Positions 9,336 through 16,264 are shown, counted from the first letter of the stretch. The stretch: 21,762 nucleotides of DNA from DASSCW01 sp036556695 (GCA_036556695.1 DATBIY010000085.1:1-21762); one strand, 5' to 3'. Notes: generated by a model not told the origin, from the letters alone. Translations and numbers: made by a program.

Positions 9336-12215
9336 CTACGCGGAAAGCGGCTCCGCGATGGCCTCCTCGGCCTCTTCGTGGGCCACCTCCACGGCCGACT
9401 TGGGCACGCGGCGCCACGTGCCGTCGTCAGCGCGGAGGTATCGGTCCATGGTCTCCCAGTCGGTGCCCACCTTGAGCGCCACCTCGAGCGGCGGGTCGAG
9501 CGGAAGGGCGCCCTCCATGACCTCGGTGGCCAGGGCCGCGAGGTCGGGCAGCTCCTCCTCATCGGTCTCGAAGACGAGCTCGTCGTGGACCTGGAGCAGC
9601 ATCCGGGATCGAAGGCCGCGCTCACGCATGGCCGCGTCCATGCGCACCATGGCGATCTTCATGCCATCGGCCGCGGTGCCCTGGATGGGCATGTTGATGG
9701 CCATCCGCTCGCCGGCGGAACGCAGCGCCCCGTTGCGCGCGGTGAGCTCCGGCAAGTAGCGACGCCGGCCGAGCAGCGTGGTCACGAAGCCCTGATCGCG
9801 GGCCAGCATCCGGATCTCGACGGTGTAGCGACGGATCCCCGGGTAGGCGGTGAAGTAGTCGGCGATGAAGCGCTGCGCCTCCTCGCGCGGGATCTTCAAC
9901 CGGTCCGCCAGGCCGAAGTCCGAGAGCCCGTAGGCGATGCCGTAGTTGATCATCTTGGCGATGCTGCGGATGTGCGGCGTCACGTCCTCCGCCTTGACGC
10001 CGAGCACGCGGGCCGCCGCGGCCAGGTGGATGTCCTCGTGGGCCGCGAAGTCGGCCTTGAGACCCGGGTCGCCGGAGACGTGGGCCAGGATGCGCAGCTC
10101 CTGCTGCGAGTAGTCGGCGCCCAGCAGCAGCTTGCCGGGCGGCGCCACGAAGGCGCGGCGGATGCGCCGGCCGAGGGCCGAGCGGATGGGGATGTTCTGC
10201 AGGTTGGGGTCGATGGACGACAGCCGGCCGGTGGCGGCCACGGCCTGCTGGTAGGTGGTGTGCAGCCGCGCGTCCTCGCCCACCAGGCCGGGCAGCGCAT
10301 CGACATACGTGCCCTTCAGCTTCGAGATCTGGCGGTGCTCCAGGATGAGGCCCACCACCTCGTGCTTGTCGCGCAGTTCCTCCAGGACCGATGCATCGGT
10401 CGAGTAGCCGGTCCGCGTGCGCTTCGTGGCCGGCAGCTTCAGCTCGTGGAAGAGGATCTGCTCCAGCTGCTTGGGTGAGCCGATGTTGAATTCGTGGCCC
10501 ACGAGCTCGTAGATGCGCTTCTCGAGGTCGGCCAGCGTGGCGCCGAACTCGACGCTCATGGCGGCCAGCTGGTCGCGGTCGATGGTCACGCCCGCCAGCT
10601 CCATCCGTGCCAGCACCGGAAGGAGTGGCATCTCGACCTCGCGGAAGAGGTCCATCAGCCCGCCCTCGGTCAGCTCCGTCTCGAGGTACGGCCGCACCAG
10701 CAGCGAGGTGAGGGCCTCGGCAGCTGCGCGCCGGGCGGCCGCCTGGGGCTCTGCTGCCGGATCCGCCGGCTTGTCCGGGAGCGCGCCGCTGAAGCGGTTG
10801 GCGGCCAGGTCGTCCAGCGTCTGCGCGCGCAGCGACGGGTTGACCATGTAGCTGGCCACCAGTGTGTCGACGGATGGTCCCTCCAGCATCACGCCGCGCG
10901 ACGCCAGCAGGGTGACCAACTGTTTGAGGTCATGGCCTATGAGCGGGCGGTCATCCCGGTTAAACCACGACGGCAGCGGCCGGTCGTCGCTCCACGGCAG
11001 GTACCACGCGGACCCGTCAGCAGCAGCGAGCGCAATGCCGAGCAACGGCCGCTCAAGCGCACGTCCGGTGCCGGCCGCCCAGCCCAGGGCCACCGCCCCG
11101 CCGTGTTCTCGGAGCCAAGCGTCGATCGCGGCGCGGTCCTCGTCGCTCTCCACGATGCGCGGCTGCACGTGCTCGATCGCGCCGCCGGGATCGGCCACCG
11201 CGTCGGGTGGCGTGGCTGGCGCTGCCGGCGCCGCGGGTGCGGCACCATCGGCCTCCGCCTTGGCTCCGCCAAGCAGATCCAGCGAAAGCTGCAGGCCGCC
11301 GCCGGTCTCCTGCTCGGCCGGCCCGTAGCCGGTTGGCGCGATGGACGACGGCGGCAGGCGGTCGATGAGCGTGCGGAACTCGAGCTCGCGGAAGCGCTGC
11401 GCCACGGCTCGCCGGTCATAGCGGCCAGTGCGCCCCTCCTCCAGGTTCAGCTCCACCGGCAGGTCGGTAACGATGCGGCCGATCTCGCGCGACATGAAGG
11501 CCGACTCGCGATGCTCGGCCAGTCGGTCGCGCAGCTTTCCCTTCACCTCGTCGAGGCGCTCGTAGATGCCGTCCAGCGTGCCGAACTGCTGGAGGAGCTG
11601 GATGGCAGTCTTCTCCCCTACTCCCGGCACGCCGGGGATGTTGTCGCTCGTGTCGCCCTTCAGCGCCTTGTAGTCGAGCATCTGGTCGGGGCGCAGGCCG
11701 TAGCGCTCCATGACCTTGGCCTCGTCGTAGATGACGGTCGAGGCGACGCCCATGCGGGTCGTCAGCAGGCGCACGTGATCGTTCACCAGCTGCAGCCCGT
11801 CCAGGTCGCCCGAGACGATGTACGCGTCGATTCCGGCGCGAGGAGCGTGCTGGACGAGTGAGCCGATGACGTCATCGGCCTCGTATCCCTCCATCTCGCG
11901 GATGGGGATGTTCATCATCGCGGCCAGCTCGCGCACGATCGGGAACTGGCTGCGAAGGTCGTCCGGCATGGATGGGCGGCCGGCCTTGTACTCCGGGTAG
12001 GCGTCGAAGCGGAATTGCGGCCTGCCCACGTCGAAGCTCAGCATGGCGAAGTCCGGCTTCAGGTCCTGCATGCCGCGCAGCACGATCTGCAGGAAGCCGA
12101 ACACGGCATTCACCAGCGTCCCATCCGACATGGTGAGCGGCGGCAGCGCGAAATAGCCGCGATACACGAGGCTGGGGCCGTCGATCAGCATGAGGATCGG
12201 TCGTCGGTCGGCCAT
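9336..12215 (-). CDS. polA: DNA polymerase I
   Basis: 959 residues, replication/repair polymerase. The N-terminal 5'-nuclease is complete (LMLIDGPSLVYRGYFALP, YEADDVIGSL, VSGDLDGLQLV, KGDTSDNIPGVPGVGEKTA). A long Ala/Pro-rich linker (about 297-356) leads into a 3'-5' exonuclease-like domain that looks inactive: the FDTET-type DxE site is replaced by LGWAAGTG, and the second Asp site reads IGHDLKQL. The polymerase domain is intact: motif A DYSQQELR (D701), O-helix RSIAKMINYG with Tyr at 758, motif C VHDE (D878-E879). The start ATG 12215 fits the family. It is preceded by GAGG and by TAGACT ending 10 bases upstream. Followed by mutM and coaE. Divergent from the J-domain gene. Confidence 0.97.
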   Translation of the reverse strand: MADRRPILMLIDGPSLVYRGYFALPPLTMSDGTLVNAVFGFLQIVLRGMQDLKPDFAMLSFDVGRPQFRFDAYPEYKAGRPSMPDDLRSQFPIVRELAAMMNIPIREMEGYEADDVIGSLVQHAPRAGIDAYIVSGDLDGLQLVNDHVRLLTTRMGVASTVIYDEAKVMERYGLRPDQMLDYKALKGDTSDNIPGVPGVGEKTAIQLLQQFGTLDGIYERLDEVKGKLRDRLAEHRESAFMSREIGRIVTDLPVELNLEEGRTGRYDRRAVAQRFRELEFRTLIDRLPPSSIAPTGYGPAEQETGGGLQLSLDLLGGAKAEADGAAPAAPAAPATPPDAVADPGGAIEHVQPRIVESDEDRAAIDAWLREHGGAVALGWAAGTGRALERPLLGIALAAADGSAWYLPWSDDRPLPSWFNRDDRPLIGHDLKQLVTLLASRGVMLEGPSVDTLVASYMVNPSLRAQTLDDLAANRFSGALPDKPADPAAEPQAAARRAAAEALTSLLVRPYLETELTEGGLMDLFREVEMPLLPVLARMELAGVTIDRDQLAAMSVEFGATLADLEKRIYELVGHEFNIGSPKQLEQILFHELKLPATKRTRTGYSTDASVLEELRDKHEVVGLILEHRQISKLKGTYVDALPGLVGEDARLHTTYQQAVAATGRLSSIDPNLQNIPIRSALGRRIRRAFVAPPGKLLLGADYSQQELRILAHVSGDPGLKADFAAHEDIHLAAAARVLGVKAEDVTPHIRSIAKMINYGIAYGLSDFGLADRLKIPREEAQRFIADYFTAYPGIRRYTVEIRMLARDQGFVTTLLGRRRYLPELTARNGALRSAGERMAINMPIQGTAADGMKIAMVRMDAAMRERGLRSRMLLQVHDELVFETDEEELPDLAALATEVMEGALPLDPPLEVALKVGTDWETMDRYLRADDGTWRRVPKSAVEVAHEEAEEAIAEPLSA

Positions 12216-12225
12216 CGGAAGCCTC

Positions 12226-12231
12226 AGTCTA
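12226..12231 (-). promoter_or_regulatory. -10 hexamer TAGACT for polA
   Basis: TAGACT (read on the minus strand) ends 10 bases before the polA ATG, predicting a leader of only about 2-4 bases. It lies in the 56-base divergent gap with the J-domain gene. Confidence 0.4.
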
Positions 12232-12258
12232 GCCCGATGGTCCCCGGTCAGCGGCCGG

Positions 12259-12264
12259 TAGAAT
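12259..12264 (+). promoter_or_regulatory. -10 hexamer TAGAAT, leaderless-type, for J-domain gene
   Basis: TAGAAT ends 7 bases before the ATG at 12272, placing the likely transcription start on the start codon. No ribosome-binding site is seen. Confidence 0.6.
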
Positions 12265-12271
12265 CGCCGCG

Positions 12272-12784
12272 ATGCCGAACCGCGCGGCCCTGGATCCGTA
12301 CGCCGTCCTGGGCGTTCATCGAAACGCCTCGGCCCTGCAGGTGGCGCGTGCCCGCCGCAAGCTGGCGAAGCAGTATCACCCGGACCTGCACCCCGGCCAG
12401 GACGTGTCCGAGGCGATGCGTCGTGTGAACGAGGCCTGGTACATCCTGTCGTCGTCCGTGCGGCGCGCGGCGTACGACCGCGCGCATCCCGGCGCCGGAA
12501 CGCCGACCTCGGGCCATTGGGCCGCGTCGCGACCCGAGATCCGCCCGCAGGCTCCCAACACCACGCGCAGCTGGGCCTCGTGGCGGACGACCGCCGAGGA
12601 AACGCGAGCCGCTCCCCGCACGCGGCGCCAACCCGGGGAGATACCGGTGGTCACCACCCGCCGCCCGCCGCCCATGGCGCCGCAGGAGCGCACGTTCCGG
12701 GACAGCGGCTGGGCCGCGGTGCTGGTGGGTCTGCTCTTCCTGCTGCTGCTGGTCGCCGCGGTGGTCGCCGGCCGAATGACCTAG
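12272..12784 (+). CDS. J-domain protein with C-terminal membrane anchor
   Basis: 170 residues. A DnaJ-type J domain occupies about residues 8-72: DPYAVLGVHRNAS, helix II RRKLAKQYHPDLH with the essential HPD at 36-38, and helix III/IV VNEAWYILSSSVRRAAYDRAHP. It should stimulate the ATPase of a DnaK/Hsp70 partner. A Pro/Arg-rich, disordered linker follows. One hydrophobic helix at about 146-167 (AAVLVGLLFLLLLVAAVVAG) ends the protein, so the J domain is tethered to the membrane from the cytoplasmic side. No G/F region, zinc fingers or substrate domain, so it is not a canonical DnaJ. It ends 7 bases from the convergent anti-sigma gene. Confidence 0.88.
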   Translation: MPNRAALDPYAVLGVHRNASALQVARARRKLAKQYHPDLHPGQDVSEAMRRVNEAWYILSSSVRRAAYDRAHPGAGTPTSGHWAASRPEIRPQAPNTTRSWASWRTTAEETRAAPRTRRQPGEIPVVTTRRPPPMAPQERTFRDSGWAAVLVGLLFLLLLVAAVVAGRMT

Positions 12785-12791
12785 CGGCGCT

Positions 12792-13466
12792 TCAGGGGCC
12801 GGCGCGGGGCGCCAGGCGAAGCAGCAGCCCCAGCAGCGCCAGGCCGACGCCGGCGAACAAAATCACCGGCCACGGTGATGCGTCTCCGCCTAGGGGCGGG
12901 GCGGACGACTCCTCGTTGCTTCTTGTGTCATCAGTGGCCATGGGCGCGACGGTCTGGTTGCCCTCGGCCGACAGCGCACTCGGCTCCGCCGAGCGGCTGT
13001 CCTCAGGGCCGTAGTTGGCCGCTCCCTGCCGCGTGGACGCGGGCTGGCTGGCGGATACGTTGTCGATTTCCGCGTTGGCGTCGTCCGCGGAGGCGGCCGC
13101 CGCTCCTGCGAAGGCGCCGCCCTGGCCTGCCATGCCGGTCAGGACGCCGGAAGTTCCTATTGCGCCAACGAGCACCAGGGCCGCACCTCCCGCCATGAAG
13201 GGAGCCGCGAGACGCCGCAGCCAACCGCCGGAGGCCGCATGCTGCGGCGCGACGGGAGGCACCAGCTGCAGCGGACGGCTCGGAACGAGGTCCGGCAGCT
13301 CCGCCAGCGCGCCGCGCAGCACCTGCAGGTCGCTGACCACTGCTTCGCAATCGGAGCAGGCAGCAACGTGCGAGCGCAGGCCGGCGTCCAGCAGTGCATC
13401 GGGGTCGCCATCGGCCAGCGCCGCCAGGCGCTCGGGGTCCGGATGAATGGGGTACTGCATCGTCAT
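12792..13466 (-). CDS. Zinc-binding anti-sigma factor, membrane protein
   Basis: 224 residues from the ATG at 13466, which lies 14 bases after the sigma-factor stop. The N-terminal domain carries the ZAS motif H33-x3-C37-x2-C40 (SHVAACSDC), which binds zinc and sequesters an ECF sigma factor. One membrane segment at about 91-113 and a second near the C-terminus (about 199-218, WPVILFAGVGLALLGLLL) flank an Ala/Ser-rich, acidic external loop of about 85 residues. The frame remains open upstream to 13946, antisense-like to the sigma gene; that part is an overlapping frame and is rejected. Operon order sigma then anti-sigma is standard. Signal sensed: unknown. Confidence 0.88.
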   Translation of the reverse strand: MTMQYPIHPDPERLAALADGDPDALLDAGLRSHVAACSDCEAVVSDLQVLRGALAELPDLVPSRPLQLVPPVAPQHAASGGWLRRLAAPFMAGGAALVLVGAIGTSGVLTGMAGQGGAFAGAAAASADDANAEIDNVSASQPASTRQGAANYGPEDSRSAEPSALSAEGNQTVAPMATDDTRSNEESSAPPLGGDASPWPVILFAGVGLALLGLLLRLAPRAGP

Positions 13467-13480
13467 CGGTCCAGACGCCT

Positions 13481-14092
13481 TCAGCCCTCGAACAGTTCCC
13501 GGTGCTCGGCCATGAGCTCGCGCAGTCGCAGGCGTCCGCGGTGAATGCGCGACTTCACCGTGCCGAGCGCGCTGCTGGTCGCCTCGGCCACCTCGCCGTA
13601 GTCCATGCCGTACACGTCGCACAGCACGACGGCGGTGCGCTGGTCCTCCGGCAGCAGCCGCAGGGCGGCGTCCAGGTGGCGATACAGCTCCGCGCGGCCC
13701 GCCTCGGCCACCGGGTTCGGGGCGTCGATGTCCGGCAGCTCCACGCCGCCATCCTCGGGATCCGGCAGCACGGTGGTCGGGCGCCGCTGCGCCCGGCGCA
13801 GGATGTCGTAGCTGGCGTTCGCGGTGATGCGCAGCAGCCACGAGCGGAAGATGCCGCCGCGGAACTTGCCGATGGCGTCGTAGGCGTGCACGAAGGCGTC
13901 CTGCGTTGCATCGGCCGCCTGGTCCGCGTCCCCGAGGAGGCGCCACGCAAGCCCGTAGCAGGCCGACTGGTAATGCTCCATCAGCTGCGCGAAAGCGGTC
14001 CGGTCGCCGGATGCCGCGCGTGCCACCACCGCCGCCTCGTCGTCAAGCGGAGGCGTGCGCGTGCCCGGGCGGCTCGGGTCGGATGGCGGCAT
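13481..14092 (-). CDS. ECF-type RNA polymerase sigma factor
   Basis: 203 residues from the ATG at 14092. Region 2 (FAQLMEHYQSACYGLAWRLL, DQAADATQDAFVHAYDAIGKF, FRSWLLRITANASYDILRR) binds core and the -10 element. Region 4 (LRLLPEDQRTAVVLCDVYGMDYGEVAEATSSALGTVKSRIHRGRLRLRELM) is the -35-binding helix-turn-helix. There is no region 1.1 or 3, so it belongs to group 4, RpoE-like. An upstream in-frame ATG at 14185 would read through the tRNA promoter region and is not used. Coupled to the zinc anti-sigma gene; divergent from tRNA-Leu. Confidence 0.93.
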   Translation of the reverse strand: MPPSDPSRPGTRTPPLDDEAAVVARAASGDRTAFAQLMEHYQSACYGLAWRLLGDADQAADATQDAFVHAYDAIGKFRGGIFRSWLLRITANASYDILRRAQRRPTTVLPDPEDGGVELPDIDAPNPVAEAGRAELYRHLDAALRLLPEDQRTAVVLCDVYGMDYGEVAEATSSALGTVKSRIHRGRLRLRELMAEHRELFEG

Positions 14093-14176
14093 GCGGCCCC
14101 TATGATCACATTCCGCGGATCGACGCCCGGGCCGCAGCGCAACCCGTGGCCGGCTGCCCGTGAGCGTCCCCGTACC

Positions 14177-14182
14177 TATAAT
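14177..14182 (+). promoter_or_regulatory. -10 element TATAAT of tRNA-Leu
   Basis: A perfect TATAAT 24 bases before the mature tRNA 5' end, giving a 5' leader of about 17 bases for RNase P. No good TTGACA at the matching -35 position. Confidence 0.7.
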
Positions 14183-14206
14183 CACCGTCCCCGAATGGCG
14201 CCCTGT

Positions 14207-14293
14207 GCCGGAGTGGCGGAATCGGCAGACGCGTCGGTCTCAAACACCGATGAGCGCAAGCTCGTGTGGGTTCGACCCCCACCTCCGGCACCA
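14207..14293 (+). tRNA. tRNA-Leu (anticodon CAA)
   Basis: Class II tRNA of 87 bases including an encoded CCA. Acceptor GCCGGAG (14207-14213) pairs with CTCCGGC (14283-14289), discriminator A, then CCA. The anticodon stem TCGGT/ACCGA encloses the loop CTCAAAC, giving CAA at positions 34-36, so it reads UUG leucine codons. The long variable arm TGAGC-GCAA-GCTCG and T arm GTGGG-TTCGACC-CCCAC confirm the class. Confidence 0.97.
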
Positions 14294-14330
14294 CTCCCCC
14301 CGGCACGGAGCATGCACCTCCTCGACGGCC

Positions 14331-14510
14331 ATGACGCATGGACTGCCACCTGACGACGATCCCACCGCGCCGTACGATCCGGATAAGTGGATGGGCGCCG
14401 AGGCCGATCGCGAGGTCCCCGCCGACCTCCAGGACGAGGATGTCGACGAGGCGTACCTGGCCGAGGAAGAGCCGGGCGAACGGACGAAAGAGGCGGCGAG
14501 CCAGGGCTAG
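14331..14510 (+). CDS. Small acidic protein, unknown
   Basis: A 59-residue ORF starting 37 bases after the tRNA. It is strongly acidic and hydrophilic (PPDDDPTAPYDPDKWMG, LQDEDVDEAYLAEEEPGERTKE) with no cysteines or membrane segment. The amino-acid bias does not look like a random frame of GC-rich DNA, which usually gives Arg/Pro/Ala-rich products. No ribosome-binding site is obvious, and the frame is open upstream through the tRNA gene, so the ATG is chosen to exclude the tRNA. Could be a real small protein co-transcribed with the tRNA or a chance ORF. Confidence 0.45.
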   Translation: MTHGLPPDDDPTAPYDPDKWMGAEADREVPADLQDEDVDEAYLAEEEPGERTKEAASQG

Positions 14511-14533
14511 CCCCGCCATCGGCTCTCCTGGCG

Positions 14534-15067
14534 CTAGCGCTTGACCCGATACTCGGCGACCAGGTAGCCGCTCGGCGAGACCTCGCTTCCGATGGATTCA
14601 AGCCGCATCGGCGGCAGGTCGTCGAGCAGCCGCCGCCCGCTGCCGACGATCATCGGCCCGAAAATGAGCTTGAGCTCATCCACGAGGTCGGCTGCCAAAA
14701 GCGCGCGCGCAACCGAGATGCTTCCGTGGATGCCGATGTCGCCGCGCGGCTGCCGCCTCAGGTCCCGAACGAAGCTCACGAGGTCGTCCCGAATCTCCGT
14801 TGTGTTGTCCCAGCTCGCATCGAGCGGCGACGACGTCACGATGAGCTTCGGCACGCGGTTGATGAACGTGGCGAACGGCTCGACATCGCTGCTCGGCCAG
14901 AACTTCGCCCACTCGGCGTAGGTGCGGCGACCGAGAATCACCGTGTCCTGAGTGGAGATCACGGCGCCCAGCTTCGCATCCAGTGCGTCGTCCCAGCCGA
15001 AGAACGTCTCCGGAGCTTCAGCCACTCCTTCCAGCGACAGGAGCTCGAATACGACCACCTTCCGCAT
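14534..15067 (-). CDS. Dihydrofolate-reductase-fold / RibD C-terminal domain reductase
   Basis: 177 residues. Starts MRKVVVFELLSLEGVAEAPE, the first strand and loop of the RibD_C/YwjB/YyaP-type fold. LGRRTYAEWAKFWPSS is the conserved G-R-x-T-Y motif, and HGSISVARALLAADLVDEL the nucleotide-binding GS segment before the final L-x-P(M)-x-G strand. Predicted NAD(P)H-dependent reductase; the substrate is unknown, and no riboflavin genes are nearby. The ATG at 15067 has GAGG 8 bases before it. The frame continues upstream to 15250 in low-complexity sequence, which is rejected. Confidence 0.88.
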   Translation of the reverse strand: MRKVVVFELLSLEGVAEAPETFFGWDDALDAKLGAVISTQDTVILGRRTYAEWAKFWPSSDVEPFATFINRVPKLIVTSSPLDASWDNTTEIRDDLVSFVRDLRRQPRGDIGIHGSISVARALLAADLVDELKLIFGPMIVGSGRRLLDDLPPMRLESIGSEVSPSGYLVAEYRVKR

Positions 15068-15218
15068 GCTGGGTACCTCGCAATACGCTGTTCCATCTAC
15101 CATGGTTGACCAACGACCGACGCAAGACTGATCGGCGCCGGTCGCCGTGGTCCTGGCGGCGGGACTCGTCCTCCTCGTCCTCGGATTCACCAGGCGCTGA
15201 CGCGGCCCCGACGAGGCT

Positions 15219-15234
15219 TGGCACGACCCCTGCA
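15219..15234 (+). promoter_or_regulatory. Sigma-54-like -24/-12 site
   Basis: TGGCACG-N4-CTGCA matches the consensus TGGCACG-N4-TTGCA at all but one specified base, with GG and GC at correct spacing. It faces the nested hairpin and a GGGGGG ribosome-binding-like run. Whether this organism has RpoN is unknown, and chance matches occur. Confidence 0.3.
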
Positions 15235-15264
15235 TCCCCTCAAGCGGCACAGGGGGGAACGCAA

Positions 15265-15315
15265 TGAGCCGGCGGACAGACTAGTGGGGGGAGCACTAGT
15301 TGAACCGCCGGCTCA
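15265..15315. repeat. Large nested inverted repeat / hairpin
   Basis: Outer arms TGAGCCGGCGG (15265-15275) and CCGCCGGCTCA (15305-15315) are perfect 11-bp complements. After a 4-base internal loop on each side (ACAG/TGAA), inner arms ACTAGTG (15280-15286) and CACTAGT (15294-15300) pair perfectly around the loop GGGGGAG. In total 18 bp pair in 51 bases. Candidate structured leader RNA, transcription terminator for the minus-strand small-protein operon, or protein-binding cruciform. Confidence 0.75.
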
Positions 15316-15338
15316 CTCGTAACTCTACCGTTCCGGTT

Positions 15339-15357
15339 GCCCGGCGAACAGCCGGGC
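15339..15357. terminator. Hairpin downstream of small-membrane-protein operon
   Basis: GCCCGGC and GCCGGGC form a perfect 7-bp stem with a 5-base loop, 34 bases after the stop of the minus-strand gene ending at 15392. No T-run. Together with the larger inverted repeat beyond it, it may end that operon's transcript. Confidence 0.4.
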
Positions 15358-15391
15358 GATTGGCCTCACGTCAGCCCACGAAGGCCCGCAG

Positions 15392-15559
15392 TCAGAAGAC
15401 GAGGATCCCTAGCAGCCGCAGGATCCAGATGACGACCAGCACGAGAATGATCAGGCCGACGATGTCCCACAGCGGATTCACGGTGCCGTAGAAGCCCGCG
15501 CGCGGGCCGAAGGCCCCGAGCAGCAGGATCACGAGCACGATCAGAACGATCCATTCCAA
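15392..15559 (-). CDS. Small two-helix membrane protein (DUF3309-like)
   Basis: 55 residues, found by reading TTG at 15559. Two hydrophobic helices (EWIVLIVLVILLLGAFG and DIVGLIILVLVVIWILRLLG) are separated by a short loop, PRAGFYGTVNPLW. The layout resembles DUF3309/lmo0937-type small membrane proteins, whose function is unknown. The TTG start is fixed by GGGAGGG at 15568-15574, 8 bases upstream. The overlapping ATG five bases inside opens a different, Arg-rich frame that is a shadow. Last gene of the 16348-15392 minus run. Confidence 0.8.
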   Translation of the reverse strand: MEWIVLIVLVILLLGAFGPRAGFYGTVNPLWDIVGLIILVLVVIWILRLLGILVF

Positions 15560-15567
15560 GAGCCGAT

Positions 15568-15574
15568 CCCTCCC
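15568..15574 (-). promoter_or_regulatory. Shine-Dalgarno GGGAGGG deciding a TTG start
   Basis: GGGAGGG (minus strand) lies 8 bases before TTG at 15559 and sets the reading frame of the small membrane protein, since the nearby ATG is in another frame. Confidence 0.65.
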
Positions 15575-15592
15575 TCTTCTTCGCGGCCTCGC

Positions 15593-15730
15593 TCAGTACC
15601 CGCCTCCGTCACCACCGCCGCCTCCGCCGTCGGGGCCGTTATTGCAGGCCGCCAGCACGAGCGCCGCGGCGAGCATGAGCCAACGCAGAGCATGTGGGTA
15701 GCGGGCGTGAACGTAAGCCAGTGCCCTCAT
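15593..15730 (-). CDS. Small glycine-rich putative lipoprotein
   Basis: 45 residues. A charged start (MRALAYVHARYPHALR) leads into a hydrophobic run, WLMLAAALVLAAC, that ends in a lipobox (LAAC). The mature part would be only CNNGPD plus Gly-rich sequence ending GDGGGY. Lipid attachment at Cys is inferred. The frame is open upstream to 15922 through the iron-permease gene in another frame; ATG 15730 is chosen since it lies 19 bases after that gene's stop. No ribosome-binding site is clear; a start at a later ATG (LM*L*) would lack the basic n-region. Confidence 0.6.
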   Translation of the reverse strand: MRALAYVHARYPHALRWLMLAAALVLAACNNGPDGGGGGGDGGGY

Positions 15731-15749
15731 GCCGGCTGAGAGGCGAGCA

Positions 15750-16238
15750 TCAATCGTGCCGGCGGCGGGTTTCGCCCTTGGCTGCGCCTTCTGTCGATTT
15801 CCGCGCCGCGTGGCGACGGCGGCGTTCCGACCGCTCGGTCGCGCGCTCGAGCATCGCGCGCTCGTCCTCCTCGATCTCGGCCTCGGTGGCGGTCTCCTCG
15901 GCCATGAGCCGGTTCCGCGCACCGGGGTGAGCGCGGATCAGCTCATCGATCTTGAGGTGCAGTGCGGTCGCCTCCCTGTTCTGGCTGGTCTGGATGGCGA
16001 AGACCATGAGGAAGGTGACGATGGTGGTGCCGGTGTTGATCACCAGCTGCCACGTGTCAGAGAAGTGGAACACCGGTCCCGTCAAAGCCCAGGCGACCAC
16101 GACCAGGATGGCAGCGAGCATCGCCCACGGCGTGCCAACCGCGCGCGTGAGACTGTCCGCGGCGGCATGGAAGCGATCGCCCATGGCCCGGACCGGCTGG
16201 CTTGAACGCGAGCGATGGGATGATCGGGTGCGGGGCAT
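15750..16238 (-). CDS. Low-affinity iron permease family protein
   Basis: 162 residues. Matches the Iron_permease (PF04120-type) pattern: membrane helix WAMLAAILVVVAWALTGPVF, the family signature DTWQLVINTGTTIVTFLMVF in the second helix, IQTSQNREATALHLKIDELI after it, then a charged helical tail (EEDERAMLERATERSERRRR). Bacterial members are small two-helix proteins whose metal transport is not well shown, so 'iron' is a family name only. A second in-frame ATG at 16184 is possible, since neither start has a good ribosome-binding site. Sits in the middle of a run of tiny membrane-protein genes. Confidence 0.88.
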   Translation of the reverse strand: MPRTRSSHRSRSSQPVRAMGDRFHAAADSLTRAVGTPWAMLAAILVVVAWALTGPVFHFSDTWQLVINTGTTIVTFLMVFAIQTSQNREATALHLKIDELIRAHPGARNRLMAEETATEAEIEEDERAMLERATERSERRRRHAARKSTEGAAKGETRRRHD

Positions 16239-16264
16239 CGGTTACGGAGCCGCCTGCCGCAGCG

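Larger units (their letters stand above)
15068..15391. other. 324-base stretch without a confident gene
   Basis: Holds the upstream region of the reductase gene, a 33-codon frame with an internal TGA (15102-15200), a sigma-54-like site (15219-15234), a large nested inverted repeat (15265-15315) and a second hairpin (15339-15357). It is the longest gene-poor stretch of the window and the one most likely to hide a regulatory RNA. Confidence 0.6.

Noticed and set aside
10494..11861. 455-codon plus-strand frame opposite polA
   Set aside because: Antisense shadow of an intact polA; no recognisable motifs and no start signals.
13467..13946. Upstream extension of the anti-sigma reading frame
   Set aside because: Arg/Gly/Ala-rich and overlaps the sigma gene in another frame; the ZAS motif begins just after ATG 13466.
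14160..14330. Coding frame running through the tRNA-Leu gene
   Set aside because: The tRNA folds perfectly; the open frame through it is incidental. Only the part after 14331 is kept, at low confidence.
15300..15491. 63-codon TTG-started plus-strand frame
   Set aside because: Basic low-complexity product that is antisense to the small membrane protein for half its length; the G-rich run before it is noted as a finding instead.
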